DNA of 64,000 nt from Corynespora cassiicola. Its lineage: Eukaryota; Ascomycota; Dothideomycetes; Pleosporales; Corynesporascaceae. The stretch covers positions 1 through 64,000 of the forward strand of contig JAEUWY010000002.1 of the NCBI GenBank assembly GCA_022059125.1. Reading direction: 5' to 3'. The position numbers and the translations under genes are program-made. The notes under the pieces were generated by a model. It searched no databases. It was given only the letters and a program-made list of their open reading frames with translations, and was not told where the DNA came from. Of the stretch, positions 26,938-37,846 are shown one piece after another. Within the stretch, counting starts at the first letter, position 1. The number at the start of each line of letters is the position of its first letter.

Positions 26938-27405
26938 CAGAGAGGTGATATTAAAAAGAAGTGTATAAAAAAATCGTACTTTTTAAACTTGTATAGCTTT
27001 TTTTTTAAAACAGCTATTTAAAAAAAAAAAAATTAAAGTTAGAGGAATTTATAAATACAATACGAAAATACTTTAAAAAAAAAGCTTATACAATCTTTTC
27101 AATGTTTTAAAAAGCTCTAAATATAGTGTAAAAAAAAGTTTAAATTTTTATACGCTGTAATTTTTTTTAAATTTTTTTTTTAAAACTTTTTATTTTATAC
27201 TAACTAAATTTAGCTTAGTTTATATTACGTAAGTAAAAAATTAGAGCTAAAGTTCTAATTTAGTATAAAAAAAAATTAAAATTAAAAAAAAAAGTTTTGC
27301 TTATATAAGCACTAATTACATAATAATAAACTAGTTAAATTAGTATATAAATAAATATTTTAGAAATGGAAATCTAAATCTCTATTTCCTCTGAACAAAG
27401 ATAAG

Positions 27406-28667
27406 ATGAAATCTCAATTCTCAGACTACGAAGAAAAAGTTAATCTTTTATATAAAGCTAATACTTCTATTAAAAATATATCTTTTATTTTAAATAAATC
27501 TATTACTAGTATTTATAATACTATAAATCGAATTAATAAAAAAAATAAACTTTTTAATAGTTTAAAAAGAGATAGAAATCAGGATAAAATTAAACTATTA
27601 AAAAGAGAAAAAAGAATTATTAATAGGGATTTAATTAAAAGCCCTAAGAAAACAAATAAAAGAATTTTATTTGAAAATAATTTAAATATATCTAAAAGAA
27701 GTTTACAAAGATTTTTTAAAAAAGAAAAATATAGTACAAATATTGCTAGTAAAAAACCTTTTTTAAATAAAAAAAAGGCAAAAATAAGACTAGAATATGC
27801 AAAAAAAAATTTAAAAAATATAGAAAATATAAATTTAAATAAAATTATATTTTCTGATGAGTCAGCAATAGAAAGAGGTCTAGGTTCTAGACAGGAATAT
27901 ATTAGAAAAAAGAGAAATAAAGGTGTAGGAGCTGAATTAGCTTCTATAAAATCTAATTGTAAGTAAAAAAAAAAATCAAAAAAATTAAAATTAATTAAAA
28001 ATTAATTATAATTTTTTAATTTAATTACTTTTTAAAAATAATTAATACTAATTAAATTATAGCTCGAGATATTGTTATATCAGTATGGGGAGCTATTTGG
28101 ATAGGAGGAAGATCAGAATTAGTGTTTATTAAAACACCTAATTCTAAAAATAACTTTAATAATACAGATTATATACAAAAAGTATTAAAACCTATTATTA
28201 AAAAACAAATAAAACCCGGTTAGTTTATACACCTTTTTTTTACTTTTTAAATTAAATTCAAAATTTAATTAAATATATTTAATTAAATATTAAATTATAA
28301 AATGAATAAAAATACTAATTAGTTTATAGACTGGAAATTTCAACAAGATAATTCAAAAATTCATACAGCTAAACCAGTTTTAAACTGGTTTAAAAGAAAT
28401 CGAATTAATCTTTTTGAACATCCTCCTTATAGCCCAGACTTAGCTCCTATTAAAAACATCTGGGCTATATTAAAAAATGCTTTAAATAAACAAAGAACTA
28501 ATTTATTAGGAAAAGAAAATAATATTAAAAGTATTAATTTATTTCAAAGCGCTATAATTAAAGAGTGGAATTTAATTCCACAGGAAATAATAGATAATTG
28601 TATATTATCTTTACCTAGGCGTTATAAAGCAGTTATAGACGCTAAAGGATATTATACTAAATATTAA
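27406..28667 (+). CDS. Tc1/mariner transposase with two introns (DD34E type, catalytic E replaced by K)
   Basis: Cut-and-paste transposase of the Tc1/mariner superfamily. Proposed exons are 27,406-27,958, 28,063-28,218 and 28,330-28,667. Both introns (donors GTAAGT and GTTAGT, acceptors TATAG) are needed to reach the catalytic domain, and together the exons give an uninterrupted 348-residue frame, the usual length. An N-terminal helix-turn-helix region is followed by the first aspartate in IIFSDES, the second in QQDNSKIH and SPDLAPIKN. Spacing from the second aspartate to the last position is 34 residues, the DD34E signature, but the glutamate codon is AAA (28,452-28,454) where copies in the right flank have GAA. 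That is a RIP-type change and should abolish catalysis. The same splice sites recur in the other copies, so the introns belong to the family. Confidence 0.82.
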
Positions 28668-28680
28668 TAATTTATTTTCT

Positions 28681-28820
28681 ATAAATTTATTTTAAAAAAA
28701 CAATTTTTTTAATTTTATTAATTTTTGTTTTTTTTAGATAATAAACTTATATAAATTTATTTTAAAAAAACAATTTTTTTAATTTTATTAATTTTTGTTT
28801 TTTTTAGATAATAAACTTAT
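28681..28820. repeat. Perfect 70-bp tandem duplication inside mariner M1
   Basis: 28,681-28,750 and 28,751-28,820 are identical base for base, just after the transposase stop codon. The absence of any difference suggests a recent duplication. Confidence 0.9.
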
Positions 28821-29125
28821 ATAAATTTTTTTTATATAATTACATGCTATTAATAGCTTTTTTTAAAAAAAAAAAAACTAAAAATTACACGCTAGAAAAA
28901 AAATTAAAACGCATTAAAATTTAGATTTTTTTTAACTCTCTATTTAGAGTTTTTTAAAACATTGAAAAGATTATATAAGCTTTTTTTTTAAAATATTTTC
29001 TTATTGTGTTTATAAATCCCTCTAACTTTAATTTTTTTTTTTTAAATAGCTATTTTAAACAAAAAGCTATACAAGTTTAAAAAGTACGATTTTTTTATAC
29101 ACTTTTTTTTAATGTCACCCCTCTG

Positions 29126-32100
29126 TATAAAGTTTTTATTAACTTTAAATCTTACGAGTTTAGATAGTATACTGCTATTACTGTTTTATTTAAACTTATA
29201 GCTAACGTTATTTAGATATTTTTTTTTCTTATATATATTGCAAAAAGCTTCTTTCTTTTTGTAGCTAAATTTTTTAAACTTAACTTATTTAAAAATACTT
29301 CTAAACTCTGTTTAAATGTTTTTATCTTAATACTAAATATAATTAAAATTTTTTTTTATTTTTCTGTTTTGCAGTAGTTCGCTGTCGTAGATAAATTTTA
29401 TTTTATAAAATCTAATGTAAAGAATAAGCGAGTTACCCGAATAAGCAAGTCGCTTACTTCTAAGTACTCTAGCGCGCGCGCAACCTACACCTATAATACT
29501 ATAACTAAAAAATATTTAATCTGCTTATAAAGAAGTATTAAAAATTCTTATTTTATTAGCTATTAAAAATAATACAGTTTAAAGCGTACGACGCGCTGCT
29601 TCTGCGTATAGCACTCTTTGTATAATACTTTATAATTAACGCGCTAGATAATCTACGCGACGTAATTACTAGCCTAACTTAAAACAGCTAACTAAGCTTA
29701 AAAAAAAAGTAATTATTATTTATATTTTTAAGCTAAATTTGTAAAAATTCGCGCTTACGCTAACTACTGTATATAATATAGCTAATTAGTTACTTACTGC
29801 GTAAGAGGCGGGCCCTATTAGTATTAAGTAGTCTAATAACTTTGTTAAGCGCTAGCTAAAGCTTTAAGTTTAATTAATCTGCCAGCAGAATCGCCAGCAG
29901 GTTCTGTATAAAAATTCTAAAATTATACGTTTTTAGTTTAAGCTGCTGTATTATATAAAAAAAAAATACAGTATTTCTAATAAAAATATATATAATTTTA
30001 ACGAAACGGGCTTTATACTGGGCCGGATATCAGCTTAATTAGTAGTTATAGTATTAGAAAAACGAAATTAACTAAAGAGCGTCTAGTTAGGTAATTAAAA
30101 GTAGATTATAGTAATTTAAGAAATTAACGCGTGCGGCTGGGTAATTTTTTTTTTTATTATCTTTGCGGGTAAGTACTATCTCTCTGCATAGTATAAAAGC
30201 AATAATATTCTATTTAGCTGGTGTATTACACTTAGCGAGACAGGCTGGACAATAAATAAGCTAGAAGTACGTTAGTTAGAGTATTTTAACGCCTATACGC
30301 AGAGTTATATAATAAAAGCCTACTAACTTCTTATTATTAACAGCTATAAGAGCTATAACTTTTTTGCTTTCTAGAACCTCTGCAAAAAAAGTAAAATTAT
30401 TACTTTTTATATGCTTCTGTATTCTTTACATCTTTTTCAGCTACTTAATATAAGGTGTTTTTCGCCTTTAAAGCGGGCGTATAGTAATAAAATCTCTGGC
30501 TTAGCACGCGATTATATTAACTATATTAATAAAACTATCTTTCTGCCAGCCTTTAAAAGAGCTTTTAAATAATTTTTTATAAAGAGTAATATACGCGCGA
30601 GCTTCCGAAAAGCAGAAGTAGTTCTATATAATTTAAAAGCAGTACTATTAAAGCTTAATATAAAGCTACGTACGCCTACGCTAGCTCTTTTTAAAACTAT
30701 TTAGTAAAAGGCTAGAATACTAAGCAACGCGTACGAGTTAAAAGCTTAATTAACGTTAATCCGCGACAGAATTAGAAAGTATAAAAGCTTATTACCTGCT
30801 TTTATTATTAAAGCGCTTGCTTAGTTTAATAAAAGTGCTGTAATACTAATTTATAAAGTTATATTACTTTGTACGCGAGTTAAAAACTTTAAAAAAGCTA
30901 ATAAAGCTGCTACGCAGCGTATAAGGCGAAAAAAAAAACAGATTTAGCGTAAAGAGATTTTAATAAAGACTAAAAAAGCTAAAATTATTGCTTAAAAAAA
31001 TATTAAAAAGTAATTAAATAAAGAGACGCGTAAGGACAAGGCTTGCTTTAGTAGCAGCTAACGGGTAAAATCGCGCTGTACGCGCTGTAAAAAGTAAGAG
31101 TATAACTTTTATACGTGTAAATAGGCAGTATAACTACTTTAGTTACTTTTTATATTAATTTATTATAGTATTTTTTAAAAGTAGCTAAGTAGGTAGTTAT
31201 GCGCGCGCTGAAGTACTTAAAAGTAGACGACTCGCTTATCCGGGCGACTCGTTTATTCTTTACGTTATTTATAATAACTTTCTATTTATTATCTGCGTTA
31301 GATTCGTTATTTAAAGTAGTTTATAATACGTTTAGCTGTTAAATAACTTTATTTTTTAATTAACAGTTTTTTATAATATAGCCTGTTTTTCCACACGCGT
31401 AGTAAATTATAGCTTTACTTTTAAGCTTATTATTTCTTTTTTTATTATTTTTTTATTCTAATTTCTAGATATTACTAAAGACTATTAGTTTGTCGCTATA
31501 GGTGTCGCGAGTAAAATACATTACTTTATATTTAACTTATTTACTAGTATTAGTATTATAGTACTCTTTACTATAGTTGAGTTTAGTATATTACTTATAT
31601 TTTAGATTCCGGTTTTAGCGTAATTCTATTCGCAGTTCGTACAGTTTTTAATTAATATTAATAAACTTATTTATAAGTAATTTAAGCGAGTCGAGCTAAG
31701 CTCCAGAACACATAAGTTCTTTTTTAATATTAGATTTAAGTTTTTAACAGTACATCGTTATAAATATTTTATTATTTTATTTAGTAAGAATTAATAGTTG
31801 CTAAAATTTATTAGCGTAGTTAGCAGCTAAAGCCTGTTACTTAAAATATTAAATAGCTTATCTAGTAATAGTATTTTTGTTAGAAACTTTAAAAACTTAT
31901 TTAATTTTTTTTTTAAATTTGTTAAAGTTTTCTATTTATTTATTAACGTTGTCGTTGGCTTCGCTGTTCTTATACTTAATAAAAACTAGTTTAATTAATT
32001 AAAGTACTTTACTTTTTATATACGTAGCTGCAAATATAATATATATTTTTTTTTTAATATTTTTATTTTAAAAGTTAAAAAATAAGTTAAGCTGCAAAAG

Positions 32101-32730
32101 CTAGTTTTTAAATTTACTTTATTCTCTATAATAAAAGTTAGATATTACTACTTTAATAGAATTATTATCTGCTATATTAGGTTATACAATTATACTAGTA
32201 GTAGTTTTAATACTAACAGTACTACTAGTTAGAGTTAAAAGTACGCGTGATTCTAAAGTAATACTTATTTTAAAAAATATTTATAATATTAAAACTGTGC
32301 TACAGACTATAAGTAAAACTAAAGAGCAAGTAGCTGCTTAAGTTAATTTTTAGAAATAAATACTAGTAGAGTTACGTAAGTAAAACGATATACAATATAC
32401 TATATAAGTTTTTATATTAGCAATAAAGTATAATAAATTAATAGTTAATTCTAAATAATAAATTTACTAATAAGATAAATATAATTATAGAGTATAATTA
32501 TGCGAACTATATACTTTAATAGTAACTATACTTATTTATATTTATTATAAACACTTACTATTAGTGCTCGTGAGCGCTTACTTTACTAAAAAGTAAGCTC
32601 TAAATTATATATTCTTTTTAGTTATATAATATAGTACAGCAGTTTCTTCTCGGGCGCGTAATTATATATATAATTAGAGCCGCGCCCTTAATATTGCCTG
32701 CCCGAGTCCTTCTAAGACTGTATTATAACA
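29126..32730 (-). mobile_element. Gag side and LTR of gypsy element A4, split by a pogo element
   Basis: 29,126-29,414 and 31,266-32,286 match the gag side of A1 in the same orientation. 32,287-32,730 is an A-type LTR ending TATTATAACA, the only A LTR here that keeps the canonical CA. The pol part is missing to the left, where mariner M1 and element C lie. Confidence 0.75.
29415..31265 (+). mobile_element. RIP-degraded Fot1/pogo DNA transposon
   Basis: Terminal inverted repeats of about 50 bp (left ATGTAAAGAATAAGCGAG, right end ...TTTATTCTTTACGT) are flanked by TA (29,413-29,414 and 31,266-31,267). Removing the element restores the family-A gag sequence found at 9,050-9,080. Its length of 1,851 bp suits Fot1/pogo. 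Read through stops on the plus strand, the interior shows the typical stretch YNFNETGFILGRIS near 29,990-30,030, which holds the first catalytic aspartate/glutamate region of DDE_1 transposases. Not functional. Confidence 0.87.
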
Positions 32731-34107
32731 AATAATAAATACTTATTTTAATAATTTTTTCTGTTTTTAATTTATAATAACTATAACTATAACTATATAA
32801 CTTTTAGACGTGTTTTTAGTTTTTAATTTTTTATATCTATATTACGCAGTTTATATAATTACTGCTGTCTACGCATTTACTTTCTAATACTATTACTTTT
32901 TACTATTTTAATTGTTTTACGCAGTTATATAAATATTACAGTAAAATTATATATAGTATAGTTATATATAGTATAGTTTACAGTTATAGCAAAAGCTTAA
33001 AAAAAAATTAAATTAATATATACTTTAGTTATAGTAAAAGCTTAAAAAAAAATATAATTAACTAAGTAAAAAAACTATTAATACTAAAAGTTACTTATAA
33101 ACCCCGTTTTCTATAACTACTATTACTTTATAATTACTATTATATATTAGCAGTTATTTAAATATAAAATATATATAATATTTAAATTACTACTACTGCT
33201 GCTGCTACTTAAACTACTATTTTTTTTTTAGCACTTTTAAAAGTCTATAAAAAAAAACTATCTACTAAATAAAATATTTAAATAAAAATACTACGTAATA
33301 AAATTAAAATTTAAATTCTAATTTATTATTAGTACTAAAAACTTTAGCTAAAACTTTAGCTAAAACTTTATTTAAAACTTTAGAAAAAAGTTATTTTTAC
33401 TATAAACTAAAATTATTAAAATAATACTGATTACGCTAAGCGTAGCTGTAAAAATTAGAGTTTTACAAACTATCGCAGCTATTATAGCTATTATAGTTAT
33501 TTATATTATATTAGCTATAAGCTGTTTTAGTTTTATAAAACAGTTTACTTATAATAAATTAAGTTTTAATTAAAATAAAATACTTTTTCTGCAATTTAGA
33601 AAAGCTGCGATTTTAAAGTTTTTATAAAAAATTTATTTTATACAGTTTTAGTACAGCAGACAGTATTTTTATATATATATTAGAATTAAAATTTACAGCT
33701 TAATAACTTATTAAAAAAAAAATCTTACTAGCTTATAGATTATAATTATTTCTTTTAATATTATAATAACTTTAAATAAGCTTTTACGTTACTGCTTTAA
33801 AGCTTTAAAACTTTAAAACTTTAAAATAATATTTTATTTTCTACTATAATTTTCGCGACTTACGTATTTACAGAATAGAAATTATTTATATATTTATTAA
33901 TAATTTAAATATTTTTTATTATTTCTAGTTACTGTTTTGTTAAACGCCTAACCAGCGTTATTACTGTTTATACTTATTATTTGTACTTATTGTTTAGTCC
34001 TGGCCCAGCAAAGCTGAGAGAAAAGGACTCCTACAGCTCTTCAGATTATTAAGTTCTAATTTAGTAAAGTTGAAAGAAAAGAACTTCTACAGCTTTTTAA
34101 ATAAATT
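32731..34107. repeat. Unclassified repeat D, left copy, next to the gene island
   Basis: Very AT-rich with no open frame. 33,190-34,090 is found again, inverted, at about 62,100-63,000; the GCCTAACCAGCGTTATTACT stretch near 33,949 is a clear anchor. 32,750-33,120 is found again at 63,160-63,490 in direct orientation. No transposase domain is recognisable. Confidence 0.6.
33996..34107. repeat. 56-bp tandem pair at the island boundary
   Basis: AGTCCTGGCCCAGCAAAGCT... (33,996-34,051) is followed by AGTTCTAATTTAGTAAAGTT... (34,052-34,107). The second unit differs from the first almost only by G/A and C/T transitions. It ends 7 bp from the stop codon of the first P450. Confidence 0.75.
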
Positions 34108-34113
34108 CAATGA

Positions 34114-35956
34114 TTAATTATTATAATTTTTCCGCTTCCGAATACAAATCTTCGCTTTGATATTAGGTAAGAACTGTCCTTGGACTTCGAAGCTTGCAGG
34201 GTGCTCGTCCCTAGGTTTCCCATCCCACTGAAACTCGTACTCTCGAAGTAGAGTCGTAAACATCATCTTGGCAAGCCTCACTGCATAGAATCGACCTGGG
34301 CATACGTGTTTCCCGAAACCCCAACTATTTGGACAAGTCAGATTACTAGCTCGTAAAAGTCTAAATGGATACTTACGACAGATTGGTGTGGGTTGCTGTT
34401 GCCGCTGAATATCTTTTTGCCTCATCATTATCAGATTTCTCCGCAACCTCATTAAGACGCGCAAATCGGAAACCGTCGAATTTCATAGGTTCATGGAAGA
34501 GTGCTGGGTCCAACTGAATGGCCTTACATGGAAATCCAATTCTTGTTCCGACTGGTAACATGGTGCCATCATGGAGCACCCAAGGTTCGCGCATGACGGT
34601 TCGAGCTGCGGTTACTATGAAGTATTTAGTAAGAGTCATTCGAATAACGCTCCAAAACGCACCTCCACCAACTGGGTACATACGATTCGTCTCCATGATG
34701 AAACTATCCATCAGTGGAAGTGAATCAAGCATGCTTTTCATATCTCCGTTAGCAGCCATGGCTTCGTTGATCTCGCGTTCCAGTGTTTGGAAATAATGTG
34801 GCTCCACGAGCAATTGATACATCATCTCCGACATCATTGCCCCTGGGGCCCCTCCTGCTGCCTCGAGAATATGAAGCATCTCCAAGCTAACGATTCGACT
34901 GTCTCGTTTATTGTCGGCGTTGAGTCTAATGGCCCAATCTATCGAGTCATTGTAGCGTAGAGCATTATTTTCATTTCGCGCCTCTTCCATTCTTCTTGCG
35001 ACCACTGGTTCTGTCATCTTCATGATTCTGTACAGTAACAGGCGATGATACTGGGCTAAAATCCAGCCAACGACTTTTCTGAATGGGCCAAGTGGAAGCT
35101 CAGCAGTCATGAGGCCGGTTACGAAGACCGAATCCCCGAACTTGTGGGATAGATGGATGAAATCCTCATCTCGTGCAAGTTCTTCCCCTGCGAGAAGCCT
35201 ACTGACAACGCGATGCGATATCATTATAAAGAGATCTACCGTTATGAATGATTTCCATTCGTGAATCGTTTAGCAAGGTCATGGAAAATGAAACAGCGAT
35301 AGAAATACCTTCGGGTTTACCAACTTCAGTTTCCACAGCTTTTTTGATCTCTTCCATAATGAGGGTGGTCAAGGATGCTTATTTAGTTAGCATTTATTTT
35401 ATGTTGTTTCCTAAACGGGGCTGAGGACTTACACAGAGCAGGATTCATTCCTTTTCTCACGATATCGCCCATGCGATCCGATTCATACAAATTACCGACC
35501 GAGTGTTGAAGATTGACGGCCTTTCGATATAAGTACTAATCTTCTAGATATATCAAATTAATTATGACTTACATCACTGAAGTTCTTCAAAAAGCTTGCG
35601 TTCTCACTTTTGACGCGTTGGAGGTCTGGTAGATATTTTGCGGGTAGTATTAAATTTTTCAATGACCACCAGGTCACCACGAAGGGTTTGTCGAATGGTA
35701 TAATGATCTGTAAAGTTAAGTACTATAATAAATGTACTCGTGGGTGGATACGCACCTTGTTGTAGCCTTCAGAGAACAAAGTATGTGGGCCTTTCCCCAA
35801 CAGATTAGGTAGCCACCATGGATTTCCAAGGTGCTCGTAATTGTCATAAATTGAAGAAGAGCGAGGGGCTATTAGATAAAAAACAATATAAAACACAATG
35901 GGAATGAAGTAAATAGGGTTCTGGACCAAGTTGTCGATTATGAGTTGGATTGCCAT
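34114..35956 (-). CDS. Cytochrome P450 monooxygenase 1 (microsomal, secondary-metabolite type)
   Basis: Haem-thiolate monooxygenase, presumably anchored in the ER by the N-terminal helix (residues about 14-30). Proposed exons on the minus strand: 35,956-35,756, 35,707-35,573, 35,520-35,433, 35,377-35,309, 35,259-34,663, 34,614-34,377 and 34,324-34,114, giving 512 residues. The K-helix reads ETNR, and the haem loop WGFGKHVCPG holds the ligand at about Cys451. The I-helix reads AAGGAPGAMM and lacks the usual acid-threonine pair; related fungal P450s with an APG-type I-helix are known to me, so this may be a family trait. Intron 4 has no AG where homology places the exon start (CG at 35,261-35,260). 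The next AG, at 35,237-35,236, keeps frame but drops eight residues. The 48-bp intron at 34,662-34,615 is a multiple of three and can be missed. It is divergent from the O-methyltransferase over a shared promoter. Confidence 0.85.
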
Positions 35957-36300
35957 AGTGAAAAGACTTCAGCAAGAAAGTGTGCGCTATGAGAGAAGTG
36001 GTTAAATTGAAGCTGTCATACTTTAAATAGAAAACAGCCACTGTGCCAATTGTTTTCTTCCATCTACTTTGTACCAGAGAACATACGTTCTGGTTCCGCA
36101 ATTAGTTCACGATGCGATTGGTCGCAGCAAGATCTTGACCAGTCCAAAAGGGTTATGCAAGGCTGCGGCCCGTTTCGTCGGCTACCGAATTCCTTGGAAA
36201 AGAATACCAATCCCAGTAGTGACGAAGTCTAGTCCGGCGCGTTCGAAGCCAAAATGATGTAAGAAAAATTGTATCTAAGAGCATCTCAATCGTTGCAATC
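35957..36300. promoter_or_regulatory. Divergent promoter between P450 1 and O-methyltransferase
   Basis: 344 bp separate two head-to-head start codons. It contains one exact TCGGN3CCGA palindrome (36,178-36,188), 112 bp upstream of the O-methyltransferase ATG and about 220 bp from the P450 ATG, so one site could serve both. Confidence 0.6.
36178..36188. promoter_or_regulatory. TCGGN3CCGA palindrome (TCGGCTACCGA)
   Basis: Exact match to the inverted-repeat site type reported for the gliotoxin regulator GliZ. It sits in the divergent promoter of P450 1 and the O-methyltransferase. Confidence 0.65.
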
Positions 36301-37667
36301 ATGCTCGACAACGATTCTCCAGCCCTATTGCGTCTCGCACGAGACATTACATCGCTAACTACACAAATCCAAGAGCATTTGCAGAAGACATCGCAGCCAG
36401 AACCCAACTTCACGCCGCAATCCAACGAAATTGCCGCAGATGCCAAATTTGAAGCCCTAAAGACCTCTCTAAGCGAGGCAGCTCAAGATCTCCAGCTTCT
36501 TGTCAATGGACCTAAGACGACGCTTCGGGCGCTTTATGGAACTCACTACGACCTTGCAGCCCACCAGGTTGCACTAGAATTCGATTTATTTGGACTGATA
36601 CCTCTAGATGGCACAATTCATGCTCAAGAGCTAGCAGAGGCAGCAAAACTAGATATTGAGATTGTGAAGCGTGTGCTCCGACTTTTGATCACTCAGCGAG
36701 TCTTTCGCGAATCTCCCCAAAACGAATACTCGCACAGTGCTTTATCTGCCCTCATTGCGAATGATGACGACCTGAAAGCATCTTTTCACATGCAGATGGA
36801 TGAGGTATTTCAGGCTGCATCTGAAACTGCAAACTTCTTCCGACAGTCAACCTCACCGCTTTCTGCCAACAGTTGCCCTTTCAGCAAACGATTTACAGTC
36901 CCAATTTTCGAGTACTACGAACAGAACCCAAGCAAAGGAGGGAGATTTGGTAAAGCCATGGCCGGTGCTACCAAGTGTACGTTGATCTGCAGGTCGCGAT
37001 GTACGTTGCGTAGCTAATGTTGAAAAGTGGATCGTAATGTCAATGCACTCCGACACTTATATGACTGGGATAAGCTAGGAAAAGGGTTGATTGTAGACGT
37101 AGGCGGAGCGGATGGGTCAGTGTCATTGCTACTTGCGAAGGTAATCCAAGCTGTGGTGAGTTCGAGTTTTCACACGACTGACATAAACAGGAATGGCCGG
37201 ATCTGTCCTTTATTGTGCAAGACAGCTCGCTAGCTCTTCTCTCCCAAGGCTCATCCCAACTACCGGCTGAGTATGCATCGCGTTTCACTTTCCAAGCGTA
37301 CGATTTTTTTACTCCACAAACGGCCATTAACGCCGATCTCTTCTTCATCCGCCAATGCCTACACAATTGGCCCGATGCAGAGTGTGTGAAGATTCTGCGG
37401 GGCTTTGTACCCGCTCTCGAGAAGTGTAGCAGCGGGACGCCTATCCTCATCAATGAGAGCATATTACCGAATTCTGGCGCCATTTCGCGATCAGAAGAAA
37501 GGCTGATGCGACAAGTGGACATGTCTATGCTCATCAACGTCGGTGCGAGGCAAAGAACGGAGGACGACTTCCGCAGAATCGTAAGAGAAGCTGACAGTAG
37601 GCTGGATATCGTTAAAGTACACAGTGTCGGTTCGATGGGTTTGATAGAAGTTCGTCTGACTAGGTGA
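36301..37667 (+). CDS. gliM-like: SAM-dependent O-methyltransferase, GliM/COMT type
   Basis: Transfers a methyl group from S-adenosylmethionine to a hydroxyl, here presumably on the cluster product. Exons 36,301-36,976, 37,028-37,140 and 37,191-37,667 give 421 residues, normal for fungal O-methyltransferases of this class. A winged-helix dimerisation region fills the first half (for example ELAEAAKLDIEIVKRVLRLL). SAM motif I is DVGGADG at 249-255. The segment IRQCLHNWPD carries the expected catalytic histidine near residue 321. Introns are 51 and 50 bp with donors GTACGT and GTAATC. For the second intron a GTGAGT 15 bp further on also fits, but it leaves only 35 bp and adds residues the family lacks. 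Ortholog status with GliM or SirM is inferred from class and context. Confidence 0.88.
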
Positions 37668-37846
37668 GGGTTTCGCCCAGAGGAGCGGGCCAATCGGAGC
37701 CGCAGCTGAAATTGCATTTGGAGATCCTCGCCCGCCGAGCTCTCTCTAATGTTACATGTACACTTCCAGATATCTTATTTTTGTTCCCTGAACTTTCACG
37801 CATTGATCTTTGTTCTTGGACTTGTTTTTCTACGACTTAGTAAAGA

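Larger units (their letters stand above)
26938..29125 (+). mobile_element. Tc1/mariner element, best preserved copy (M1)
   Basis: The ends read CAGAGAGGTGA...TCACCCCTCTG and are flanked by TA on both sides (26,936-26,937 and 29,126-29,127), the Tc1/mariner target. The terminal inverted repeats are long, roughly 200 bp or more. It carries one transposase gene at 27,406-28,667. Compared with the other copies in the window it carries few RIP changes. Confidence 0.88.

Noticed and set aside
1..34100. CRISPR arrays, bacterial operons or ribosome binding sites
   Set aside because: The repeats are transposon copies and simple AT repeats; the introns and gene families are fungal.
36153..36446. Open frame on the minus strand over the start of the O-methyltransferase
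   Set aside because: It overlaps the real start codon and shared promoter, and its translation resembles no protein family.
37040..37717. 225-residue minus-strand frame
   Set aside because: Antisense shadow of the O-methyltransferase, which has SAM motif, catalytic histidine and splice sites on the plus strand.
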